Source of the DNA: Lachnospiraceae bacterium | Lineage (GTDB): Bacteria; Bacillota; Clostridia; Lachnospirales; Lachnospiraceae | Direction: 5' to 3' | Assembly (NCBI GenBank): GCA_024694625.1 | Contig: JAILJP010000026.1 | Location: 1 to 37,165, forward strand | DNA length: 37,165 bases | Part shown: positions 30,092 through 37,165 of the stretch, in pieces | Position numbering within the stretch: the stretch's first letter is position 1 | Layout of the letters: each line of letters begins with the position of its first letter | Notes under the pieces: model-generated | The model's database searches: none | Told to the model about the DNA's origin: nothing | What the model saw: the letters and a program-made list of their open reading frames with translations, nothing else | Program-made: the position numbers and the translations under genes

Positions 30092-31084
30092 ATGGGAAAT
30101 ATTTTTACATTTGTATTTTTCAAACAATTAATAAAAGCATATTTGTTCTTTGCTTTTTTACATACCATCTTTTGTCTGATTCGCATGTACTACGTCCAGC
30201 ATTTTGCCTGCAATCAGAAAAAGGGAAAACTGCGTCGCAAACAACTAATGGAAGAAGGACGGCTCAAAATTTTCCCCCTTTACGAAAGCGAACAAATTCA
30301 AAACAACAAAAAGCTGGGAACCGTACGACTTCACGTATTTTCCAACGATACAAATGAGCGCACAAAGGCTGTCATCATCTGCCCCGGTGGTGGATACGAC
30401 CATCTTTGTACAAAAACCGAAGGTTATCCTATGGCAGCCCGTTTAAACGAATTGGGCTATACCGCTTTTATTTTGGAATACCGCACCGGATTTGACTGCT
30501 CCCCTCACGCTCCCATGCAGGACTTGGCCCAGGCGGTTCGTTTTATTGAACGAAATCAGGATTGGTTAAACGTGGACATTGAGGACTATGCCGTAATCGG
30601 CTTTTCTGCCGGTGGAAATCTGGCAAGTATTTTTGGTTCCAAAGAATGGGGCTATGACTTTTATAAAACAAGAAAGCCCGGTGCATTGATTTTGGCCTAT
30701 CCATGGACCAACGTGAATCACTGGTTACAGCATCCCTACTGGAACATTTTCATCGGACTTTTGGGACTTTGGCTGTCTGAGCGAGGAAACATCTGGATGT
30801 TTGGATTTGGAAAGCATTTCCTTCGTTCCAACCGGGAAACCCTTTGTGTCCAGAACTATGTAGACGAGTCCTATCCTCCCACCTATATGTTTGCCGGTGG
30901 GAATGATATTTTGGTACTGTCCCATTCCCATACCGATGTGTTGGAAAAATCTTTAAAAGAAAAAAACGTTCCTCACATGTATGAAAAATTCTTTGCCCTT
31001 CCCCATGGAATCGGCTTAGGAGAAAAAACTTCCGCCGAGGGATGGATAGAAAAAGCCCTTGCCTTTTGGCAAGAGCATATATAA
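30092..31084 (+). CDS. Alpha/beta hydrolase (acetyl-esterase/lipase type) with N-terminal membrane anchor
   Basis: A 330-residue protein. Residues 5-35 are hydrophobic (FTFVFFKQLIKAYLFFAFLH), a likely membrane anchor. The catalytic domain has the oxyanion motif CPGGGYDHL (98-106), the nucleophile elbow GFSAGGN (Ser172), a late Asp in AGGNDILV and a His in LPHGIG, giving a complete Ser-Asp-His triad of the hormone-sensitive-lipase/esterase type. It probably deacylates small esters or acetylated sugars. The start at 30092 has AAGGAG at 6 nt; the frame is open further upstream to 30029 without a site. Confidence 0.85.
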   Translation: MGNIFTFVFFKQLIKAYLFFAFLHTIFCLIRMYYVQHFACNQKKGKLRRKQLMEEGRLKIFPLYESEQIQNNKKLGTVRLHVFSNDTNERTKAVIICPGGGYDHLCTKTEGYPMAARLNELGYTAFILEYRTGFDCSPHAPMQDLAQAVRFIERNQDWLNVDIEDYAVIGFSAGGNLASIFGSKEWGYDFYKTRKPGALILAYPWTNVNHWLQHPYWNIFIGLLGLWLSERGNIWMFGFGKHFLRSNRETLCVQNYVDESYPPTYMFAGGNDILVLSHSHTDVLEKSLKEKNVPHMYEKFFALPHGIGLGEKTSAEGWIEKALAFWQEHI

Positions 31085-31146
31085 GAATTGTTTCTTCACA
31101 TAGATTGTCCTATGGCTTCATCTTTATGAGGTTATGGTAAGCAAAA

Positions 31147-32478
31147 TTACTGTTTTTCAAAATGCTGATAATCCTTGGAGTGGGTCCAGCTTCCGCCCCA
31201 GGTGAATCCATGTTCTATAAAGAGCTGATAACACAAATCATTCTCATCGATTTTGTGAGCAAATGCTGTAGAGCGATCTACATAATCTCCGGCATTTATC
31301 GGAGTAAATCCGGAAGACGTAATATAAGGATTGTACAATGGATTAATATCTATTGCCATTCCCTTTGCATGATTGGAAATTGTTGTAGTACCAGCAATGA
31401 ACCGGAAGTTAAAACAGGAGGAATTGTTTGCCTCCATAGAAGCTTCATCGTCTCCGTTATAATTATCTACAAGTTCGATGCGCTCAATTTCATATTTCGC
31501 GTCGTAAAGCTGTTCAAAAATATCCAATAGATCTTCTGCAATTGCTTTATTACAAATAATCTCCCCTACGTGACTTTCACCATCAAAGCCCACATAGCTT
31601 ACCTGAAGATATCGTAAATTCTCTCTGGGAATGGTGCAATCTGCTCCATAGGAGATTCCATTGATACGATTAAATATGTCATCGGAGATTTCTTCCGAAG
31701 TAAAAACTCTCATTTCTGTTTCTTCCTCTTTGTTTATATCCTCTGAAGTGCTTTGCAAACCCTGATTACCTGAACCGGCTTCAGCTGCTTTTTTTGCGCC
31801 ATCCGTCAAATCCCCTTCCACTGAAAACAGAGAGTTTTTTTCAAATAATCCAACAGCAAACCCCAGTTTTAAAAAAACTGGCATATTTTCATAGGCCAAA
31901 AAACTGGTCCTTTGAAGAAGTTCGTCCAAAGAAATCTCTTCATAATAACCGTATGGGTTAGCCACAGTAATCACATCATTTGGAATATCTGCTCCTATAA
32001 TCAACGAATAATGTAATGTCCATTCATCTCCCAAAGGAGCTGCCCATTCAAAGGGCACTGGTTTTCCCTCTGATAATTGTTGATACATAAGATCTATAAA
32101 TTCTGTATTTTTCAAATACTTATGAATGGAGGTTTTATACTCAGGAAATTGCTTATTCATTTCCTCGGAGAATTTATTTCCGGTGGAAGTAACAACCTTC
32201 CCATATTCTTGATATAAATCCTCCTCCGTAAGATGTCCCCCATTCCAAGCAGAAAACATCTCTATTACGGCATAACCACAGGACACCTCCTGTTTGATTA
32301 CCTGAACATTTTCGATTTTTACAGGGGTTTGATATTTCTGATCTGTATAAACAGATGAATAGTCATCCATAATGTCCTTCGTCTGTATATTCAGTTTCGC
32401 CATAGATGCTACGACAATCACCAGTATAAAAATAATGATGACTGCCAACACATTTCGTAATCGTTTCATTTTTTTCAT
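31147..32478 (-). CDS. Membrane-anchored double peptidase: C39-like cysteine peptidase fused to M15 D,D-carboxypeptidase
   Basis: A 443-residue protein. A basic start and one membrane helix (about 10-27) anchor it with the rest outside. Residues 50-210 are a papain-like C39-type domain with QEVSCGYAV (Cys67), a His in WTLHYSLI and an Asn in ANPYGY. After an acidic linker, residues about 300-443 form an M15/VanY-like domain with NFRFIAGTTTISNHAKGMA, IDINP and DYQHFE, the zinc ligands and general base of D-Ala-D-Ala carboxypeptidases. It would cut peptidoglycan peptides or another wall-associated peptide. The start is ambiguous (32469, 32478 or 32490); a 12-bp tandem repeat (CCTAATAGGATG twice) there supplies overlapping AGGATG sites. 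Confidence 0.82.
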   Translation of the reverse strand: MKKMKRLRNVLAVIIIFILVIVVASMAKLNIQTKDIMDDYSSVYTDQKYQTPVKIENVQVIKQEVSCGYAVIEMFSAWNGGHLTEEDLYQEYGKVVTSTGNKFSEEMNKQFPEYKTSIHKYLKNTEFIDLMYQQLSEGKPVPFEWAAPLGDEWTLHYSLIIGADIPNDVITVANPYGYYEEISLDELLQRTSFLAYENMPVFLKLGFAVGLFEKNSLFSVEGDLTDGAKKAAEAGSGNQGLQSTSEDINKEEETEMRVFTSEEISDDIFNRINGISYGADCTIPRENLRYLQVSYVGFDGESHVGEIICNKAIAEDLLDIFEQLYDAKYEIERIELVDNYNGDDEASMEANNSSCFNFRFIAGTTTISNHAKGMAIDINPLYNPYITSSGFTPINAGDYVDRSTAFAHKIDENDLCYQLFIEHGFTWGGSWTHSKDYQHFEKQ

Positions 32479-32495
32479 CCTATTAGGCATCCTAT

Positions 32496-32521
32496 TAGGG
32501 ACGGTTCTTTTGTCTTCACAA
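32496..32521. repeat. GGGACGG-family repeat, left partner of a perfect 26-bp inverted pair
   Basis: TAGGGACGGTTCTT onward. It is the exact reverse complement of 33861-33886. The stop codon of the acetyltransferase gene (32516-32518) lies inside it. The internal stem of the terminator-type copies is lost here (TTTTGTC instead of CCGTCC). Confidence 0.85.
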
Positions 32522-32971
32522 TAGTTCCATCTCATCATTCATTTTTACAAAGCCATACTTTTCATACAAAGGTCTTCCCATATCAGTTGCTTCCAATGAA
32601 ATCGCTGTAATTCCTCGTTTTCTAGCATCTAAAACTAAAAGATCCAAAGTTTTATACGCAATTCCCTGTCGGCGATAATCCAAAGCGGTATACATATTCA
32701 AAATATATGCCTTTTCTCCTGTCTGATTATGATAAGTCGGCATCACTCTAAAATAGCTCACGCCTCCGGCACCAACAAATCTTTCGCCGTCAAATACCAA
32801 ATACGCTGTATGAGTATCGTCTTTCAGCGCATTCGTATAATAGTCTCTACTCTGTCGCTCCACCTCTGTCATATCAACGCTATGATCCAGTTTATTGGCT
32901 GCCCGTAAAACTTCTATTCTTGTAGCAACAAGGATATCTAAATCATCAATGGTTGCCTTTCTAAACTCCAT
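32516..32971 (-). CDS. GNAT-family N-acetyltransferase
   Basis: A 151-residue cytoplasmic enzyme. It begins MEFRKATIDDLDILVATR (beta1-alpha1). The acetyl-CoA motif is YTALDYRRQGIAYKTLD (R/Q-x-x-G-x-A), and the end is ATDMGRPLYEKYGFVKMND, all typical of GNAT. The substrate is unknown. The start at 32971 follows GGGAG at 7 nt. The gene and the broken carbamoyltransferase upstream (14 nt) are together enclosed by perfect inverted GGGACGG repeats, and the last codon plus stop are provided by the repeat. Confidence 0.88.
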   Translation of the reverse strand: MEFRKATIDDLDILVATRIEVLRAANKLDHSVDMTEVERQSRDYYTNALKDDTHTAYLVFDGERFVGAGGVSYFRVMPTYHNQTGEKAYILNMYTALDYRRQGIAYKTLDLLVLDARKRGITAISLEATDMGRPLYEKYGFVKMNDEMELL

Positions 32972-32985
32972 CTTCCGTCTCCCAT

Positions 32986-33811
32986 CTAATTCGCAGCGAG
33001 ACAATAAATAATAATTGCCTGCTGGACTTTCAATAAATTCTTTTTAAACTCATATCCCACAAAGTACTTTGAATCCAAAACTCCATTTGATAGTTCTTCC
33101 CCTCTGTAAAAAGGCGGACAAGGATTTAGGATTGCATTGCTGTTGGCCTGTTTCATCAAGTCTTCATCAATCTGATAATTCTTAAAGTTCTCTGTCATAT
33201 TTGAAGGAATAGAATCTGTGCATATAATATCCTTTCCTACAATTGCCTCCTTCAAGTCCTCATTACAATTTACCCCCGGTATTTGATAAGCAGGGGGCGC
33301 ACATTGCGAAAGAGAAAAGCCAAAAGCCTCTGACGCTTCCTTCCAAGCTCTTCCAATATTTCCATCTGCTCCTACAAAAAAATACTCATCCTCAAGAAAA
33401 TTCGATCTAATTTTTGAAAAGGTATATATCAGACAACATTTCACACGGATGATTTTCATCCGTCAATGCATTTATAACTGGAGCTTTCATAAATTCAGCC
33501 ATTTTTTGGATCAGATGAATATCTCTATGTCGAACCACAACTGCATCTGCCCAGTTTTGAAGATAACCACAAACATCCCTTATATCTTCTTTTTTATCCA
33601 AGGCAGAAGAATCAAAGAGTATGGACTGTCCACCGAGAAGATATATTCCCTTTTCAAAAGAAACTCTGGTTCTAATACTAGCAGGTGGGAAAAACATCAC
33701 AATCGTCTTCCCCTTCAAAAATTCCTCATAATTTTCTATAGAATCAGCAATTCGAAAAATCTCAAACAATTCTTCCTTTGAAAAATCTGTTAATCTTACA
33801 AATGAGTTCAT
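32986..33811 (-). pseudogene. Frameshifted aspartate/ornithine carbamoyltransferase-like gene
   Basis: The first part reads MNSFVRLTDFSKEEL, the carbamoyl-phosphate loop SIRTRVSFEKG (STRTR in relatives), DIRDVCGYLQNWADAVVVRH and NHPCEMLSDIY, then hits a stop near 33407. The second part, in another frame, continues YTFSKIRSNF, FVGADGNIGRAW and NPCPPFYRGEEL to 32986. One lost TA unit in the short TA run at about 33423-33430 explains the shift exactly. Restored, the product would be about 275 residues, somewhat short for the family, and lacks the usual HCLP motif (NPCPP here), so it may have been a divergent carbamoyltransferase. The start at 33811 has a GAGAGGA site. Confidence 0.82.
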
Positions 33812-33860
33812 CTTAATTTCCTCTCTGATGGATAATTCATTTTCCTTCAAACAATTATAG

Positions 33861-33886
33861 TTTGTGAAGACAAAAGAACCGTCCCT
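33861..33886. repeat. GGGACGG-family repeat, right partner of a perfect 26-bp inverted pair
   Basis: Exact reverse complement of 32496-32521. It overlaps the stop codon (33885-33887) of the polyferredoxin gene and lies 50 nt upstream of the carbamoyltransferase pseudogene start. Confidence 0.85.
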
Positions 33887-34712
33887 ATAATGCTCCTTTC
33901 GGGCAATTCTTCACACATTCCATGCATAAAATACACTCAGTTCCGTTTTTTCTTTTTCTGGAATTGTCGGTAACATCCACCTCCATGGGGCAAACCCGCT
34001 TGCATTTTCCACAATGAACACATTTCTCCTCATCACATTGAATCCGTATCAGAGAAAAATAACTCATAGGTTTTAAAAATACGGTAATGGGGCAAATATA
34101 CTTACAAAATGCACGGTTATCTTTACACACAAAAGCCAGTATAATCCCCACCGCATAATAAAGCACGTTTCCAATCACAAAAGCCCAAAACATAATCCTC
34201 TCAATATTTCCCACCTTGGCAAGGAACAAAGCTGATACAAAAATCAGAGAAATACCAAAAGCAATATATCGTATCCAGCCAAGCTTTTTTTGGGGCTCCT
34301 GTAGTGTCTTATAGGGTAAAAAATCCAGCACCATGGCTGTCCAACAGGCAAATCCGCACCATCCTCTTCCAAAGATAAGGGGACCAAAAATTTTTGCAAC
34401 TGCATAATGAATGGTAGCTGCTTCGAATACTCCGGTAAACAAATAATACCAAAGTCCTTCGATTTGCATATTTTCTCTACATATAAAACCTAAGTAAACC
34501 AGCATATACAAACCAACCAATAGCTGAACCACTCGTCTGGCATTCTTGTAATTTTGAATCAGCAAAAACATTCCTAAAGCAATAGACAATCCAATATAAC
34601 TGAAATTAAAAAGATAAAACAGGTTATCTTTCGTCTTCCATAAACTAATGGCCACTGTTTCAAAAATTGCCAGTATTAAAACCGGATATACGTATTTCTT
34701 TAAATGTCCCAT
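33885..34712 (-). CDS. NapH/YccM-like membrane polyferredoxin (4Fe-4S protein)
   Basis: A 275-residue protein with about six membrane helices. It has a family motif GRGWCGFACWTAMVLD (a variant of GRVWCGWxCP) and FCKYICPITVF. At the C-terminus there are two ferredoxin clusters (CVHCGKCKRVCP and CILCMECVKNCP), each CxxCxxCxxxCP, binding two [4Fe-4S] clusters on the cytoplasmic side. Such proteins pass electrons between quinols or ferredoxin and periplasmic or membrane reductases; the partner is not encoded here. The start follows GAGGG at 4 nt. Confidence 0.88.
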   Translation of the reverse strand: MGHLKKYVYPVLILAIFETVAISLWKTKDNLFYLFNFSYIGLSIALGMFLLIQNYKNARRVVQLLVGLYMLVYLGFICRENMQIEGLWYYLFTGVFEAATIHYAVAKIFGPLIFGRGWCGFACWTAMVLDFLPYKTLQEPQKKLGWIRYIAFGISLIFVSALFLAKVGNIERIMFWAFVIGNVLYYAVGIILAFVCKDNRAFCKYICPITVFLKPMSYFSLIRIQCDEEKCVHCGKCKRVCPMEVDVTDNSRKRKNGTECILCMECVKNCPKGAL

Positions 34713-34836
34713 AATTCCCTCGTAACTTATACTTTTCTTTTTGTATTTTCAAATCATGATTATCTCGATTCACCCCGGGAGTAATTATTATCTTAAAATG
34801 TTTTCTTTAAACATTTCCTTTAATTATTGCCTTAAA

Positions 34837-35442
34837 CTATTGTCCCTGATTATTGATTTCTGTCTGAATCTGCTTCCAGTTTTTACATCGTAGATAGTTT
34901 GCTGGCAAATCACAATCCTGATTCCATGGGCGGTCAAACACCATCACTTTCAAATCCGGGAAGTTCTCAAAATACTGGAACGCCAGAGGCGAATCTTCAA
35001 TGGCATAATCAAAATGCATCTTATAAAAATCTTCTAATTCCAAATTAAAACTGCCGTTTTGATAAAAGGTATCTCTTCCGTATTTATTTAAGAAATAAAG
35101 TTTTGCCCGGCTAAGGCCATGCTCATCCAGCCATCTGCGAGAATCCTCATAGGTACTGTCCGGCCTGCCTGTTATAACAGAAACCGAATGCCCCTGATCC
35201 ATTAGATCATTTAATACCGCTGAGGCGTTTGGCGTTTCTTCGTAGGATAGAAGTGTTTTCGATAAGTGACCTTCCACCATAAGCTTTTCGTATTCTTCAT
35301 CATTGAGCCGAAAAGAGTCCTTCAGGTTAAAAAACTTAACCTCCTCATAAGGAACATGTTTCCCAAACAGTCTTCTGTTTATTTCTGTAAACGACCTGGC
35401 TGTCTCACACAGACAATCATCAAAATCTACATATATATTCAA
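34837..35442 (-). CDS. HAD-superfamily 5'(3')-deoxyribonucleotidase-like protein (NT5C type)
   Basis: A 201-residue cytosolic phosphatase. Motif I is DFDDCLCET (residues 6-14; nucleophile and acid/base Asp), motif II VITGRPD and motif IV DYAIEDSP, in the order of the HAD fold with a small helical cap. It is closest in pattern to 5'(3')-deoxyribonucleotidases and YorS-like phage/Firmicute proteins. Expected role: dephosphorylation of nucleotides. The start is a TTG at 35440-35442, set by AGGAG at 7 nt; no in-frame ATG exists near the N-terminus. Confidence 0.82.
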   Translation of the reverse strand: MNIYVDFDDCLCETARSFTEINRRLFGKHVPYEEVKFFNLKDSFRLNDEEYEKLMVEGHLSKTLLSYEETPNASAVLNDLMDQGHSVSVITGRPDSTYEDSRRWLDEHGLSRAKLYFLNKYGRDTFYQNGSFNLELEDFYKMHFDYAIEDSPLAFQYFENFPDLKVMVFDRPWNQDCDLPANYLRCKNWKQIQTEINNQGQ

Positions 35443-35502
35443 AGATAATCTCCTATAAACATAGTTTTACTCAGTTTCAACAAGAAAATATACGTGAAAG
35501 AA

Positions 35503-35973
35503 TTACAAAATAAACTCCATCCGCTTTTCTTTTACCTTCATCCCCATTTTTTCATAGAACTTTTCGGCAGAAGTATTTCCTTCCCAGACATTTAAAGTCA
35601 CTTCGTAACATCCCAATGTTTTCGCTTCGTTTTTCACATAGTCAAACAACACCTCTCCTATGTGTTTGCCGCGAAACGATTCATCTACGCATAAATCATC
35701 AATAAAAAGCTGACGGATCGGAACCATATTTTGACATTTGGATGGCTCTATAATCTGGCAAAATGCGCAACCCACACAACGGTCTTCCTCGTCTGCAGCC
35801 ACATATATGGGGTTGGAATCATCCTGTATCATACGGATTATATCTGCTCTTGAATACTTCGTAGTATCTGCCACAAAAATATCCGGGCGAAGATCTGCGT
35901 GAATTTGTAAAACCTGCCCTAACAGTTTTAATATCTCATCTATATCTTTTTCTTTTGCTAAACGAATTACCAC
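35503..35973 (-). CDS. GNAT-family N-acetyltransferase
   Basis: A 156-residue acetyltransferase. RLAKEKDIDEILKLL opens the fold. The acetyl-CoA site is LCVDESFRGKHIGEVLFDYV (R-G-x-x-I-G), and VTLNVWEGNTSAEKFYEKMG ends it. The substrate is unknown; the sequence resembles ribosomal-protein/aminoglycoside-type GNAT enzymes only in general. The start codon is GTG (35971-35973) with GAGGTG at 4 nt. Confidence 0.87.
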   Translation of the reverse strand: MVIRLAKEKDIDEILKLLGQVLQIHADLRPDIFVADTTKYSRADIIRMIQDDSNPIYVAADEEDRCVGCAFCQIIEPSKCQNMVPIRQLFIDDLCVDESFRGKHIGEVLFDYVKNEAKTLGCYEVTLNVWEGNTSAEKFYEKMGMKVKEKRMEFIL

Positions 35974-36017
35974 TTTACACCTCAGAGAGATTAATCATAA
36001 AAGGATTTCCCATATTA

Positions 36018-36392
36018 TTATTTTTCTTCAAAGAATTCCACTTCTTCTCCTAAAGGTCCATAACAAAAAGCCATTCTAAACGGAAAAGCCGGTGTAGAAT
36101 CCATCACCTTATCTGTTGGTTCAACAAACACTTCATATCCGGATTCTTTCACTCTGGAAATTACTTCATCCACACTATCTACTGCAAACGCAATATGTCG
36201 AAGGCTCCCCTTACCGGATTCTCCATCTCCTGTTGAAAATACTTCCAGTAATCCCGCTCCAGTGTCTATCATTACACCGGCTGACCATTTTCGTTTTATC
36301 GTCATTCCCAAAATATCAAGGTAAAAATGCAGCACTTCCTCCAGTTCTGACTCCCTGCACTTCATGGAAATATGATGTATTCCTTTAATCAT
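36018..36392 (-). CDS. VOC-family (glyoxalase/epimerase-like) protein
   Basis: A 124-residue single-module pair of beta-alpha-beta-beta-beta units: HHISMKCRE and FYLDILGM in the first, LRHIAFAVDSVDEVISRV and EEVEFFEE in the second. Metal-ligand candidates are a His near residue 6-7, Glu in GLLEVFS, His in LRHIAF and Glu in EVEFF, so a metal site is plausible. It resembles glyoxalase I-like and methylmalonyl-CoA epimerase-like proteins; the reaction is unknown. GGAG at 7 nt supports the ATG at 36392. A 39-residue membrane peptide gene lies 15 nt upstream, so the two may be co-transcribed. Confidence 0.85.
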   Translation of the reverse strand: MIKGIHHISMKCRESELEEVLHFYLDILGMTIKRKWSAGVMIDTGAGLLEVFSTGDGESGKGSLRHIAFAVDSVDEVISRVKESGYEVFVEPTDKVMDSTPAFPFRMAFCYGPLGEEVEFFEEK

Positions 36393-36407
36393 TATAATTC
36401 TCCAAAA

Positions 36408-36527
36408 TTAAAATCCTGCAATAAAATATCCCAAAACCGGTCCTAAGAAAATAGCCAGATAAATCAGTGTAATCCATGGCTGATAATCCACATAAAATTC
36501 TTTAAACTCTACACAGAGTCTACACAT
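36408..36527 (-). CDS. Small 39-residue single-pass membrane protein (unannotated type)
   Basis: ATG at 36525-36527 with GGGGAG at 8 nt, and a stop at 36408-36410. The product is MCRLCVEFKEFYVDYQ followed by a 22-residue hydrophobic segment (PWITLIYLAIFLGPVLGYFI) ending AGF, so the first 16 residues contain CxxC-like cysteines (C2, C5) and acidic residues, the rest is one membrane helix. It precedes the VOC gene by 15 nt. No family is recognised. The good ribosome binding site, clean helix and operon position argue it is real. Confidence 0.6.
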   Translation of the reverse strand: MCRLCVEFKEFYVDYQPWITLIYLAIFLGPVLGYFIAGF

Positions 36528-36610
36528 TATTTATGCTCCCCTAGAACACTAATTGAAAGTATGCGTATTATCGCAATGTTTGTCAACACATTGTGGAGTT
36601 TTGTTGTTTT

Positions 36611-36636
36611 GTGGGCGGTTCTTGCGTCTTCATTTT
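36611..36636 (+). repeat. Degenerate GGGACGG-family repeat beside element C
   Basis: GTGGGCGGTTCTTGCGTCTTC followed by ATTTT. It matches the AGGGACGGTTCTTTTGTCTTC copies at most positions. It directly abuts the left end of the structured element at 36637. Confidence 0.6.
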
Positions 36637-36985
36637 GCCAAGAACTCGGGGATTAATTTATACTCGGGTGGGCTGGAGCTATATATCTCTGTTTGCATGA
36701 GAGTATTACTGCTTTCCTCCGCACCGACTCCGCTCTACCTCATCCCGGTGAATGTCTGTAAAGTCCTGAGCTCGTAAACGGCTCAGGCCAACAGACATAC
36801 ACAGTGCATTGCGTGGTCTCGCCTTTCGGCTCGGTCTGTGCTTCTGCTTCGCAGAGGTGTCCACTGGACACCCGCACCGCTCCGCGGATGTCTGTCGGAA
36901 AGCAGTAATACGCTCCATGCAAATGCGATAATAAATAAGCAGTCCACCCGTGCGTAAAGTATCAGAGCGCGCCCGAGTTCTTGGC
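36637..36985. repeat. Structured-repeat element C bounded by 14-bp perfect inverted repeats
   Basis: The ends are GCCAAGAACTCGGG (36637-36650) and its exact complement (36972-36985). Pairing continues inward: CGGGTGGGCTG (36665-36675) against CAGTCCACCCG, and 36695-36717 against 36897-36920 (23 bp with few mismatches, including TATTACTGCTTTCC). Inside, 36788-36798 pairs with 36888-36898 (11 bp, one G-T), enclosing the 48-nt core (36830-36877) with its hairpins. It occupies most of the gene-free stretch 36528-37165, where I find no other gene. Confidence 0.75.
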
Positions 36986-37085
36986 AAACATTTTTTCTGC
37001 GGTGTTTCCTGAATGCGGGCTATGGGCTCCGGCAAACCGATTTGACGAGGAAGTATGATTTTTATGATTTATCTATGAAGAGTGA

Positions 37086-37152
37086 CTCGGCTGCAAGGAT
37101 GCAGACGAGAGAATTTGAGTGCAATGGATTGCACATCAAATTCGTTCACGAA
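37086..37152. repeat. Three tandem hairpins at the right edge
   Basis: CTCG-G-CTGCA-AGGA-TGCAG-A-CGAG (37086-37109), then GAATTTGA/TCAAATTC plus GTGCAAT/ATTGCAC with one bulged A (37111-37143), then TTCG-TTCA-CGAA (37141-37152). No T run follows on either strand within the window, so they are not ordinary terminators. They resemble a leader or a repeat unit of a gene beyond the edge. Confidence 0.5.
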
Positions 37153-37165
37153 AACAATCATTATG

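Noticed and set aside
36637-36985. Element C as a simple invertible promoter switch
   Set aside because: The pairing extends far inside the 14-bp ends on both sides, no recombinase gene and no clear promoter is seen, and a related core exists in element A; a long hairpin is a better description.

Overview
The window looks like chromosomal DNA from a motile, anaerobic Firmicute of the Lachnospiraceae type (Roseburia / Agathobacter / Eubacterium-like). The reasons are a moderate-to-low GC content, strong GGAGG-type ribosome binding sites, a Lachnospiraceae-style flagellin, a sigma-28-like promoter, degenerate-GGDEF/EAL proteins and a carbohydrate-rich gene content. The genus is an inference. 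I see no rRNA, tRNA, CRISPR array or transposase gene.

Layout. 1-340: the start of a gene leaving the left edge, with a strong promoter and an operator-like palindrome. 359-8346: dnaE, a secreted PPC-domain protein, an EF-hand-like protein with a sigma-28-like promoter, a CPBP membrane protease and a patatin-like lipase, all on the minus strand. 8435-12096: a GPH-family sugar transporter and a GH78 alpha-L-rhamnosidase, divergent from an AraC-type regulator (12245-13273). 13274-20649: a minus-strand operon with a YihQ-like GH31 glycosidase, a small transaldolase, a beta-hydroxyacid dehydrogenase, a DUF4867 protein, a FucI-like isomerase and a ROK repressor. This gene set is best explained as a transaldolase-type sulfoglycolysis (sulfoquinovose) operon, but key substrate-binding positions differ from the textbook enzymes. 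20871-25826: a frameshifted flagellin gene and two tandem EAL-domain membrane proteins with a duplicated promoter. 25810-36527: mostly housekeeping and accessory genes (arginase-like, EamA transporter, cytidylate-kinase-like, PH-domain, small alarmone synthetase, YgjP-type protease, esterase, a C39-M15 double peptidase, acetyltransferases, a broken carbamoyltransferase, a polyferredoxin, a 5'-nucleotidase-like HAD protein, a VOC protein and a 39-residue membrane peptide).

The most unusual material is non-coding. (1) A family of long self-complementary elements (17495-17627, 17658-17935, 36637-36985) shares conserved internal modules, including a 48-nt core identical at 47 positions. Their outer arms are unrelated in sequence yet still self-complementary. 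Two of them sit inside the sugar operon. (2) A second short family, built on GGGACGGTTCTT, occurs at least eight times. Some copies are good intrinsic terminators, and two form perfect 26-bp inverted repeats around an acetyltransferase gene plus a carbamoyltransferase pseudogene. (3) Several 5' leaders carry tandem hairpins, one of which buries the ribosome binding site.

How the sugar genes would work together, as inference from family knowledge: the GPH transporter or another importer brings in glycosides; GH31 releases the sulfosugar; an isomerase (FucI-like or DUF4867) makes the ketose; the transaldolase moves the three-carbon unit into central metabolism; the dehydrogenase reduces the sulfolactaldehyde left over; and the ROK protein represses the operon from a 13-bp-arm palindrome over the promoter. 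The GH78/GPH/AraC cluster beside it would handle rhamnosides.
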